Below are positions 1 to 5,522 of a stretch of 10,366 nt of DNA, one piece after another. Under the pieces are notes generated by a model. The model did no database searches. It worked only from the letters and a program-made list of their open reading frames with translations, and was not told the origin of the DNA. The translations under genes were made by a program, and so were the position numbers. How positions within the stretch are numbered: position 1 is the first letter of the stretch; every line of letters starts with the position of its first letter. This stretch comes from JBBSDV01 sp038240335 (GTDB lineage: Bacteria; Chloroflexota; Dehalococcoidia; DSTF01; JACRBR01): the NCBI GenBank assembly GCA_038240335.1, contig JBBSDV010000118.1, forward strand, positions 1 through 10,366. Direction: 5' to 3'.

Positions 1-591
1 GAAAAAGTCGTAGCCCCAGACCTGTTCGATCAGCTGTTCGCGCGTGAAGACCTGTCCGGCGTTCTTGGCGAGAAAATAGAGCAAGTCGAATTCCTTCGGC
101 TTGAGCGCGACTTCGTTCCCCGCTCGCATCACGGTTCTGCCCCGTAGGTCGAGGTCAAGGTCGCCGGTAACGATGCGCGCCTCGTCCGAAGCCCCCTCGC
201 GCGAAGCTGACCGCCGCAGCAGCGCGCGGACGCGCGCCAGCAGCTCGCGCATGCTGAAGGGCTTCGACATATAATCGTCGGCACCGACCTCGAGACCGAC
301 AACGGTGTCAAGCTCCTCAGATTTCGCCGTGAGCATCAGGATCGGCACGTCCGACTCTGCTCGGACGCGACGGCATACTTCGATGCCGTCCATCTTCGGC
401 AGCATGAGATCCAGCACGATCGCGTCGGGCCGGTCTTGCTGTGCCGCGCGTAATCCCGCGAGGCCGTCCGCCACTGTGATCACGTTGTAGCCGTTCTTTC
501 GCAAGTTGTACGACAGTGCCGCCGAGAGCGTCGCCTCGTCCTCGACGACGAGGATCGTCTTGGCGACCTCAGCCGCAGCCGTCTGCGTCAT
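1..591 (-). CDS. OmpR/PhoB-family response regulator (phosphate-type), 3' end off the left edge
   Basis: The reading frame is open from an ATG at 591 to the window edge and gives 197 residues. The receiver domain covers about residues 11-123. It has the acidic pocket (E17, D18), the phospho-acceptor D61 in VLDLMLP, switch T88 in LMLTA, Y107, and K110 in MSKPF. A winged-helix DNA-binding domain begins near residue 140, with the family pattern LKPKEFDLLYFL and VFTREQLIEQVWGYDF. The last roughly 30 residues, including the rest of the recognition region, lie outside. It sits 34 bp downstream of phoU and pstB on the same strand, so it is probably the PhoP/PhoB/RegX3-type regulator that responds to phosphate limitation; its sensor kinase could follow to the left. 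The Shine-Dalgarno is weak, so it may be translated from the phoU message. Family assignment is seen directly; the phosphate role is inferred from neighbours. Confidence 0.93.
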   Translation of the reverse strand, partial: MTQTAAAEVAKTILVVEDEATLSAALSYNLRKNGYNVITVADGLAGLRAAQQDRPDAIVLDLMLPKMDGIEVCRRVRAESDVPILMLTAKSEELDTVVGLEVGADDYMSKPFSMRELLARVRALLRRSASREGASDEARIVTGDLDLDLRGRTVMRAGNEVALKPKEFDLLYFLAKNAGQVFTREQLIEQVWGYDFF

Positions 592-625
592 CGGTTGCCG
601 ACCGTTCGTGGGTGGCGACACGGAG

Positions 626-1291
626 TCAGTATCGCGATACGTTGATCTCCTCGAGTTGCCCCGTGACCATGAAGATGACGCGCTCGCAGATGTTCGTCAC
701 CCGATCAGCGATTCGTTCCAGATTGTGGCACGTCCAGATCAGGTAGGTGATTCGCTGGATCTCGGCCGGCGTCTGAATCATCTCCTGGATGAGCGCGTGG
801 TACGACGCGTCGTAGAGCGTGTCGATCTGGTCGTCCTCGTCACAGATAAGCCGTGCCGACGTCGCATCGCGTTCAACGAACGTCGTGAGACTGCGGCGAA
901 GCATATCGCTCGCCTTATCCGCCATCTCGCCGATGTCGCCGAGCACGGCCGGCAGCGGTTCGTCGCCGAGCATCAGGTTGATCCGCGCGATGCCCTCGGC
1001 GTGATCCGCCATCCGCTCGAGCTCTGTGGCGATAAACAGCACGGCGACAAGCACGCGAAGATCGGCGGCCATCGGCTGCTGCAGGGCGATCGTGTGGATG
1101 CACTTCTCCTCGAGCTCATACCGCTTCGCGTTGATGCCGCGATCTTCTTGGACGACGGCGTTCGAGAGCGCGATGTCGCGCGTGCGCAGCGCAACCATTG
1201 AGCGCTGGATCGCCTTCTCGACCATGCTGCCCATGATCAAGACGTCTTCCTGCATCTCTCGGAGCTTCTTGTCGAACAGTTCTCTCGTCAT
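626..1291 (-). CDS. phoU: PhoU, phosphate transport/signalling regulator
   Basis: This 221-residue protein has the usual PhoU length and the two-fold repeat of three-helix bundles. Each repeat carries the family's metal-binding E(D)xxxD-type motif: ATELERMADHAEGI at about 88-101 and HNLERIADRVTNI at about 189-201. PhoU is a cytoplasmic peripheral protein that connects the PstSCAB transporter to the PhoR/PhoB-type two-component system, repressing the Pho response when phosphate is plentiful. The ATG start is 9 bp after the pstB stop, and an AGGA ribosome-binding site overlaps the pstB stop codon, so the two are almost certainly co-transcribed and translationally coupled. The response regulator follows 34 bp downstream. 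No missing motif or frame break was seen. Confidence 0.96.
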   Translation of the reverse strand: MTRELFDKKLREMQEDVLIMGSMVEKAIQRSMVALRTRDIALSNAVVQEDRGINAKRYELEEKCIHTIALQQPMAADLRVLVAVLFIATELERMADHAEGIARINLMLGDEPLPAVLGDIGEMADKASDMLRRSLTTFVERDATSARLICDEDDQIDTLYDASYHALIQEMIQTPAEIQRITYLIWTCHNLERIADRVTNICERVIFMVTGQLEEINVSRY

Positions 1292-1300
1292 CGATCAGTC

Positions 1301-2179
1301 CTAACCGAACCGGCCCGTGATGTAATCCTCGGTGCGCTTGTCTCGGGGAGCGGTGAAGACGGAATCAGTGTCGCGGTACTCGACGAGCTCGCCGGCGCGG
1401 TCAGGCCGCATCATCAGGAAGGCGGTGTAGTCGGCAACGCGTGCTGCCTGCTGCATGTTGTGCGTGACAATGACAATTGTATAGTCGCGCGCCAGCACGC
1501 GCATGAGATCCTCGATCTTGTGCGTCGCGATCGGATCGAGGGCGCTGCACGGTTCGTCCATCAGGATGACGTCAGGCTCGACCGCGAGCGCGCGTGCAAT
1601 GCAGAGACGCTGCTGCTGGCCGCCGGAAAGCGCCAGTCCGCTCTCGTGGAGCTTGTCCTTCACTTCGTCCCAAAGCGCCGCCGCCCGCAGCGACCGTTCG
1701 ACGATCTCTGACATTGCGCCCTTGATGCGATTGACCTTCGCCGGGAACGCGATGTTGTCGAAGATCGATTTCGGAAACGGATTCGGCTTCTGGAACACCA
1801 TGCCGATACGTCGGCGCAATTCGACAGCGTCGACGCCCTTCGCATTCACGTCCTGGTCCCGGTATCGAATCACGCCCTCGGTATGGAAGCCCGGGACGAG
1901 GTCGTTCATGCGATTGATGCTGCGAAGCAGCGTGCTCTTCCCGCACCCGGAGGGCCCGATCAGTGCTGTGATCTTCCGTTCCGGAATACCGAGTGACACG
2001 CCGTCCAGCGCTCGGAACGCGCCGTAATATGCACTGAAATCCCGGATGTCGATTGCGCATGGCGCATCGATCTCGGTGACGCGCTCACTAGTCGGAAGCC
2101 GTTCAGCCGTCAGCAACTCGCGTTCCGTGTTGGTGCTCTTTTCGTCTACGACCACGTCGCCCCTTTGGTGCTGGCTCAT
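1301..2179 (-). CDS. pstB: PstB, phosphate ABC transporter ATP-binding protein
   Basis: This is the ATPase of the high-affinity phosphate importer PstSCAB, acting at the cytoplasmic face of the membrane. Walker A GPSGCGKST is at 75-83, the Q-loop VFQKPNPFP (typical of PstB) at about 128-136, the signature LSGGQQQR at 184-191, Walker B VILMDE at 204-209 and the switch histidine in VTHNM at 240. The protein has 292 residues, about 35 more than usual, because of an N-terminal extension without a recognisable motif. The ATG start has only a weak ribosome-binding site; a GTG eight codons in (position 2155) has AAGGGG just before it and is a credible alternative. pstS, pstC and pstA are absent upstream: the next gene is a DUF167 protein and a 162-bp intergenic region intervenes. 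It is the first gene of a pstB-phoU-regulator operon. Confidence 0.96.
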   Translation of the reverse strand: MSQHQRGDVVVDEKSTNTERELLTAERLPTSERVTEIDAPCAIDIRDFSAYYGAFRALDGVSLGIPERKITALIGPSGCGKSTLLRSINRMNDLVPGFHTEGVIRYRDQDVNAKGVDAVELRRRIGMVFQKPNPFPKSIFDNIAFPAKVNRIKGAMSEIVERSLRAAALWDEVKDKLHESGLALSGGQQQRLCIARALAVEPDVILMDEPCSALDPIATHKIEDLMRVLARDYTIVIVTHNMQQAARVADYTAFLMMRPDRAGELVEYRDTDSVFTAPRDKRTEDYITGRFG

Positions 2180-2232
2180 GCCGTCGCTCGGCTCTCCGCC
2201 GTGGTTGATTGCACTGATCGTGACATCGCCGC

Positions 2233-2270
2233 ATTAACACACGATTAACGGTTCGTAATGCATGGTAAAC
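2233..2270 (-). promoter_or_regulatory. Candidate Pho box: four phased TTA repeats upstream of pstB
   Basis: Read on the minus strand, TTA(C/A) occurs four times at steps of 10, 10 and 11 bp (in contexts GTTTACC, CATTACG, CGTTAAT and TGTTAAT), about 55-90 bp before the pstB ATG. On the plus strand the two best copies read ATTAAC at 2233-2238 and 2244-2249, exactly 11 bp apart. PhoB/PhoP regulators bind tandem repeats with about 11-bp period, and TTAACA-like hexamers are the known Bacillus PhoP unit. The position before pstB-phoU-regulator suits autoregulation. I see no convincing -10 on the minus strand, and the assignment to the regulator encoded at 1-591 is inference. Confidence 0.5.
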
Positions 2271-2341
2271 GAGATGGGCGATCGAAGTTTCGTGCGGGCT
2301 CGTGATAGCGGAGAACGAGCGGACCACCGTCGGCGCTCCAG

Positions 2342-2614
2342 CTACTCGATCCCGATCGCCGACAGACGCGTTCTCACCTGCTCGTCGGACAGCCCCGCGA
2401 CCTCGACCACCTTCGATCGGTGGAGGACGCCACGAGTGATTGCGAGGTGGGACGGAGGCACGTCGAGCGCCTTCGCGAGCAGCCTCAGGAGCGCGCCGTT
2501 CGCTGCGCCTTCGATCGGGCGAGCCATTACGCGCACCCGCAGTTCATCGCTGCTCCAACCCTCGATGACGTTCCGAGCGCCGCCCGGGATGATCCGGACG
2601 CCGATCCGCGCCAC
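2342..2614 (-). CDS. DUF167 (YggU-family) protein
   Basis: This is a 90-residue protein with the DUF167 pattern: VRIIPGGARN near the N terminus, then LRVRVMARPIEGAANGALL (about 25-43), a helix with LAKALDVP, ITRGVLHRSKVVEV (about 59-72) and a C-terminal helix. The family is small, widespread and of unknown biochemical function. I chose the GTG at 2614 because it has a GAGG ribosome-binding site six bases before it, lies one base after the stop of the acetyltransferase gene, and gives the normal family length. A longer in-frame start far upstream would run through that gene in another frame. The one-base spacing indicates translational coupling with the acetyltransferase. Confidence 0.88.
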   Translation of the reverse strand: MARIGVRIIPGGARNVIEGWSSDELRVRVMARPIEGAANGALLRLLAKALDVPPSHLAITRGVLHRSKVVEVAGLSDEQVRTRLSAIGIE

Positions 2615-2615
2615 T

Positions 2616-3059
2616 TTATGCCTCGCGCCACATCGTATGAATCTCCGGAACAAGGTCGCTGTTCTGCGACAAGAACTGATATTGCCAACAGAGCCGCGGC
2701 GCAGGACGCCACTCGGCCATGGAGATTTCCACGAAACCGAATCGTCTCCAGAACGGTGCCGCATCGCCGGTGAAGAGATAGACGTCCTTCGCGCCCGCCC
2801 GTTTCGCGTCGGCGAGCAGCATTTCCGCGATCCGTTGCCCAAGACCGAGTCCACGGCCGCGCTCGTCGACAACCACGCTGCGGATCACACCGCTGTCCTC
2901 GTACCCTTCCAGTCCTCCACACGCCCAGAGCTCGCCGTCACGTTCCGCCGCCACAAACCCGTGGAGGTGCTCCTCGATGAAGAGAGGCGGCAGATGTGCC
3001 GCCGCGATGAGCGCGGCAACCGTCGGGACATCATCGACTCGAGCGCGCCGGTACGTCAT
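2616..3059 (-). CDS. GNAT-family N-acetyltransferase, ArsN2-like
   Basis: The product is 147 residues from the ATG at 3059. The GNAT fold is shown by the N-terminal strand YRRARVDDVPTV, the beta4 strand GVIRSVVVDE (about 57-66), the acetyl-CoA pyrophosphate loop RGRGLGLGQR (67-76) and the C-terminal DVYLFTGDAAPFWRRFGF (about 92-109). The pattern of LPP, EEHL, GFVAAE, CGGLE and FWRRFGF resembles the ArsN2 group, which is often found with arsenic genes; none is present here, so the acceptor substrate is unknown. The frame stays open upstream to 3179. A GTG at 3089 preceded (11 bases) by AAGGA is an alternative start, but the added residues do not look like the family. It is coupled to the DUF167 gene downstream. 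Confidence 0.85.
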   Translation of the reverse strand: MTYRRARVDDVPTVAALIAAAHLPPLFIEEHLHGFVAAERDGELWACGGLEGYEDSGVIRSVVVDERGRGLGLGQRIAEMLLADAKRAGAKDVYLFTGDAAPFWRRFGFVEISMAEWRPAPRLCWQYQFLSQNSDLVPEIHTMWREA

Positions 3060-3193
3060 ATTCTCGCTATTGATAGCTTCAGTTGACACGAGTACGAACT
3101 TCCTTACGAAAAAGTGCGTGCAATTTCTTGGGAACCGTGAGACAATACTCACGCTAACGACTGCAGGGATGCATAGCACTCCCGCGTCAAGCC

Positions 3194-3241
3194 ATGCGGC
3201 CTCCCCAGAGCACCGACCCCAGGTGCCCGGGTAGGCCGCAT
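3194..3241. repeat. 48-nt near-perfect hairpin / inverted repeat
   Basis: The outer arms ATGCGGCCT (3194-3202) and AGGCCGCAT (3233-3241) are perfectly complementary over 9 bp. Inside, a CCC/GGG step and a second perfect stem GCACC (3210-3214) with GGTGC (3222-3226) close a 7-base loop. In total about 17 pairs form, with a single bulge and a small internal loop. No T-run follows on either strand, so a classic intrinsic terminator is unlikely. It could be an RNA structure in the 5' region of the GNAT message, a REP-like element or a protein site. The fold is read directly; the function is unknown. Confidence 0.6.
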
Positions 3242-3376
3242 CGCCGTATCTGCTGTTTCGGCGCGACGCGGGCCAGTTCGTTCGGGAACAGCCCGGACCA
3301 CCTTCGCGCCCTCCGCGCCTTCAACACAATGGTAGCGCGCCGGTCTCATTCGCGTTCATCGGCTCGGATGCAAGAA

Positions 3377-3404
3377 GAACGGAGGCCCTTTCGGACCTCC
3401 GTTC
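3377..3404 (-). terminator. Rho-independent terminator of the small membrane-protein operon
   Basis: A perfect 9-bp stem, GAACGGAGG (3377-3385) with CCTCCGTTC (3396-3404), closes a 10-base loop that can form two more pairs. On the minus strand it is followed by TTCTTG directly after the GTTC of the stem, giving a pyrimidine-rich tail. It begins 22 bp after the stop of the 50-residue membrane-protein gene. The A-rich bases AAGAA on the plus-strand left side are the complement of that tail. Confidence 0.7.
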
Positions 3405-3426
3405 CTCAGTTCGAACCTAATGGGCC

Positions 3427-3579
3427 CTAACGCCCGAAGCGTCGACCCAGGCCACCGCCCGCCAGCAGGCCGACGATCAGCACCACCGCCAGCGCCACGA
3501 AGAAGACCTTCGCCACGAAGAGGCCGAGCCCGCCGAAGAGCAGCACTAGCAGGAGCAAAAGTACAAGCAGAGCTACCAT
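3427..3579 (-). CDS. 50-residue hydrophobic membrane protein
   Basis: This small gene encodes 50 residues from an ATG at 3579 to a TAG. The ribosome-binding site AAAGGA stands seven bases before the start and is among the best in the window. The sequence is almost wholly hydrophobic: a Leu/Val run (about 2-14), a Gly turn (FGGLGLF, 15-21), one lysine at 24, then a second hydrophobic run to about residue 40, ending in a short basic tail GRRFGR. It most likely forms one bent or two short membrane helices with a cytoplasmic basic end. Similar very short Leu-rich hydrophobic proteins are common in actinobacteria and Chloroflexota without a known function. It follows the 97-residue gene by 24 bp and is followed by a terminator, so the two form an operon. 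Confidence 0.75.
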   Translation of the reverse strand: MVALLVLLLLLVLLFGGLGLFVAKVFFVALAVVLIVGLLAGGGLGRRFGR

Positions 3580-3603
3580 CTCAATGTCCTTTCGTCGCGA
3601 TGA

Positions 3604-3897
3604 CTATTGCGCCGGCTGCGCGCCGCCGCCGCCGCTGTCCGATCCGCCGCCGCTCGGCTGACCACCGCCGCTGCTGCCGCCGCCGCTGTTATCTGAGATG
3701 CCAGGGACGTTGGGCGTGTTGTTGTTGCTGTTGTCGTCCCACGGTCGTGCCCAGAGAACGGCGACCCCGATCACGGCGAGCACCAGCAGCGTGGCGATGG
3801 CGAGCATAAATCCTGCGCCAAATCCGCTGCCGTTGCCGCGATCGATCACGTCGACCTCTCGCGTCGTGCTGTGTACGTCATCGTGCATGTGTGCCAT
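3604..3897 (-). CDS. Single-span membrane protein with Gly/Ser/Asn-rich tail, function unknown
   Basis: I placed the start at the ATG at 3897 because a perfect AAGGAGG lies five bases before it; the frame is open further upstream but without family-like sequence. The 97-residue product has a polar, His/Asp-rich N terminus (MAHMHDDVHS), the segment VIDRGNGSGFGAGF, one clear membrane helix (about 30-49), an ARPWDDN juncture and a low-complexity tail of Gly, Ser, Asn, Pro and Gln (about 56-97). By the positive-inside rule the orientation is ambiguous; an outside tail is plausible. The VIDRG-GSGFGAG-helix arrangement recalls short uncharacterised membrane proteins of Chloroflexota. It is the first gene of an operon with the 50-residue hydrophobic protein. 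Confidence 0.78.
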   Translation of the reverse strand: MAHMHDDVHSTTREVDVIDRGNGSGFGAGFMLAIATLLVLAVIGVAVLWARPWDDNSNNNTPNVPGISDNSGGGSSGGGQPSGGGSDSGGGGAQPAQ

Positions 3898-4478
3898 CGA
3901 TCCTCCTTCATGCGACGCTGTGACATCACCGCGCCATGGCTGCACAATAGGGCGTCGAACTGCTGGCCGCCGTAACAGCGAAGATTCTCCGCGTGTCGAT
4001 GCCGTCACAAGGAGTATTGTCAAAAGCCAGGAGTACGAGTGCGTCGCTCCCTCCAGATTGCTCAGCCCCACGACCCGTCCGTCGCTCACACCGCGGCTGA
4101 TGGCACCGCTGCTCGCAATCAAAGAGCGAAGTATCGCGAGGCGTCGTGCCGCTAGTAATCGGTGGCTTACGATCGCTCGTGAACCTCGCGCGCCTTCCCC
4201 GCTTGTTACGGATCCGCAAGGATTCAGCCGTTCTGATTGCGGCTGCTTCACTCGGCGCATCGTACCTTCGCAGCATAAGAACCGGCGGCGAGCGCAAGTT
4301 CGCCACACGACTCCCTGAGAGGAGTCGAGGTATAGGGTTCCGCGGTGACCGCCGACCGCAACGTGAACTCTGCACCTATCGGTTCGTGGTCAAGACCCCG
4401 CTATGGAGTCGAACACCATTCGGTCCGGGTTACGAGGCTGTGGCGGGCTCGTACCCGGCCGACTTATCTCTGCCCAAC
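3898..4478. other. 581-bp intergenic region
   Basis: This is the longest gene-poor stretch. Open frames exist on both strands but have no ribosome-binding site, family motif or plausible composition. It should contain the promoter of the small membrane-protein operon. A perfect minus-strand TTGACA occurs at 4018-4023, but no -10 box is well spaced from it. A 7-bp hairpin CGACTCC/GGAGTCG lies at 4308-4327 and a much stronger one at 4420-4462 just after the peptidase gene. No tRNA or other known RNA was recognised. Confidence 0.55.
4420..4462 (-). terminator. Strong hairpin 16 bp after the P1 peptidase gene, possible terminator
   Basis: On the plus strand the arms are 4420-4436 and 4448-4462. 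They pair over 15 bp (TCGG, CCGGG, TACGAG against CTCGTA, CCCGG, CCGA) with two single-T bulges and an 11-base loop. It starts 16 bp past the peptidase stop, where a terminator would be expected, but no U-tract follows on the minus strand, so RNA 3'-end protection or Rho-linked ending are alternatives. Confidence 0.45.
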
Positions 4479-5522
4479 TTACGAATGCACATCACGGACG
4501 GAGGGGCTGCCTCCGAGGCTCTCCGACAGGAGTACGCCGCGCACGATAGCGCGCTCGACGGCGCGCGCCCCCAACGCTTCGACGACGCGGTAATCACCGG
4601 CGTCGATCGGCCGCTCGCCCGTCGAGAGGGTGAAGATGACATCGCCGTCGCTTTGCGTGTGCGCTGGTCGCACCGCCCGGGCGAGCCCGTCGTGGCAGAC
4701 GGTTGCCAGCCGGTTCGCTTGCTCCGAACTGAGCGCGGCGTCCGTCGCAACAACTACGAGCACGGTGTTCTGCTCCGCCACCTCCGGCTGCCAGAAGCGA
4801 CCCTCACGCAGCACTTCGACGGCGTCGTCGATCGTGCCGTCCGGGCGTCGTGCCCCCGCGATAATCGCGCCGTCCGTCGAATCGACGATATCGCCCGCGG
4901 CGTTCACCGCTGCGATTGCACCGACGATGATGCCGTCGTGTGACCGCTCGCTCGCCGTGCCCAGCCCACCCTTCATCGCCCACGCCGGCGAAAGGGCCTT
5001 TCCGACCGTTGCACCCATGCCGGCGCCGACATTGCCCTCGAGCGTCCAGCGCCGCGCATTCGCCGTCGCTCGGTATCCGGAATCGATCGTCGGCCACCGA
5101 TCGCCGCGCCCGATGCCGAGATCGAAGAGGATCGCCGCCGGCACGATCGGCACGACGCCGCGACCGAACGAGAAGCCGACATCGCGCTCGGCGAGGTAGC
5201 GCATGACACCGGACGCCGCTTCGAGACCGTACGCGCTACCGCCCGCAAGCAGCACGGCATGGACGTCAGGGACGAGATTCCCGGGGCGGAGCAGCTCCGT
5301 CTCACGGGTCCCTGGCGCACCACCGCGCACGTCGACACCCGCCACGCACGGTCGATCCGGGAGCACGACGGTGCATCCCGTGATCGCCCGCCGGTCGCTC
5401 CAGTGCCCGACGCGTATCCCAGGCACATCGGTAATCGAGCCTTCAGATGGGATAGACCGGCCCGGTGCTGGCGGGGGCTGTCCGGAGCTTCCGGAATCAG
5501 ATGGTCGTGGAATCTGCTTCAA
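4479..5522 (-). CDS. P1-family (DmpA-like) self-processing aminopeptidase/esterase
   Basis: The 347-residue protein belongs to peptidase family P1/S58 (L-aminopeptidase/D-esterase DmpA and relatives), Ntn-type enzymes that cut themselves to free a catalytic N-terminal Ser or Thr. Visible landmarks are ITDVPGIRVGH (30-40), ETELLRPG (74-81), LLAGGSAYGLEAA (91-103), VPIVPAAILFDLGIG (124-138), NVGAGMGATVGK (164-175), KGGLGTAS (184-191) and QNTVLVVVATDA (251-262). The likely cleavage is between N252 and T253, making T253 the nucleophile; this is inferred by alignment from memory. The first 28 residues are Pro/Ser-rich and lie before the conserved start. The start is TTG at 5522, overlapping the stop of the zinc-ribbon gene in TTGA, so the genes are coupled. 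No signal peptide is seen; it is probably cytoplasmic. The natural substrate is unknown. Confidence 0.92.
   Translation of the reverse strand: MKQIPRPSDSGSSGQPPPAPGRSIPSEGSITDVPGIRVGHWSDRRAITGCTVVLPDRPCVAGVDVRGGAPGTRETELLRPGNLVPDVHAVLLAGGSAYGLEAASGVMRYLAERDVGFSFGRGVVPIVPAAILFDLGIGRGDRWPTIDSGYRATANARRWTLEGNVGAGMGATVGKALSPAWAMKGGLGTASERSHDGIIVGAIAAVNAAGDIVDSTDGAIIAGARRPDGTIDDAVEVLREGRFWQPEVAEQNTVLVVVATDAALSSEQANRLATVCHDGLARAVRPAHTQSDGDVIFTLSTGERPIDAGDYRVVEALGARAVERAIVRGVLLSESLGGSPSVRDVHS

Larger units (their letters stand above)
3060..3426. other. Intergenic region between the small membrane-protein genes and the GNAT gene
   Basis: No convincing gene is present in these 367 bases; the short open frames on both strands lack family-like sequence or a ribosome-binding site. 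The region holds a strong hairpin at 3194-3241 and the terminator of the small membrane-protein operon at 3377-3404. The promoter of the GNAT-DUF167 operon should lie between about 3060 and 3190, but I found no well-spaced -35/-10 pair. Confidence 0.6.

Noticed and set aside
506..1201. 231-codon plus-strand open frame
   Set aside because: Antisense shadow of phoU, which has complete family motifs on the other strand.
2298..2320. GCTCGT/ACGAGC hairpin after the DUF167 gene as terminator
   Set aside because: A six-base stem with an 11-base loop and no T-run is too weak to call.
2262..3086. 274-codon plus-strand open frame
   Set aside because: It lies opposite the DUF167 and GNAT genes, both of which have clear family motifs and coupled ribosome-binding sites.
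3405..3420. AGTTCGAACCT, another T-loop-like sequence
   Set aside because: No matching T-stem or cloverleaf; it is simply the GTTCGAAC palindrome next to the terminator.
3610..3740. GCCGCC-type repeats suggestive of a simple-sequence array
   Set aside because: They encode the Gly/Ser-rich tail of the 97-residue membrane protein and need no separate explanation.
4018..4023. Perfect minus-strand TTGACA upstream of the small membrane-protein operon
   Set aside because: No -10-like hexamer occurs 15-19 bases downstream, so I did not call a promoter.
4152..4161. CTAGTAATCG, which matches a conserved 16S rRNA segment
   Set aside because: The ten-base match does not extend; the following bases lack the conserved 3' 16S sequence, so it is chance.
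4406..4414. GTTCGACTC on the minus strand, resembling a tRNA T-loop
   Set aside because: The flanking bases do not form a proper 5-bp T-stem and no acceptor or anticodon stem can be drawn.
4146..4943. Plus-strand open frame starting GTG in the intergenic region
   Set aside because: Its start has no ribosome-binding site and most of it is opposite the P1 peptidase.
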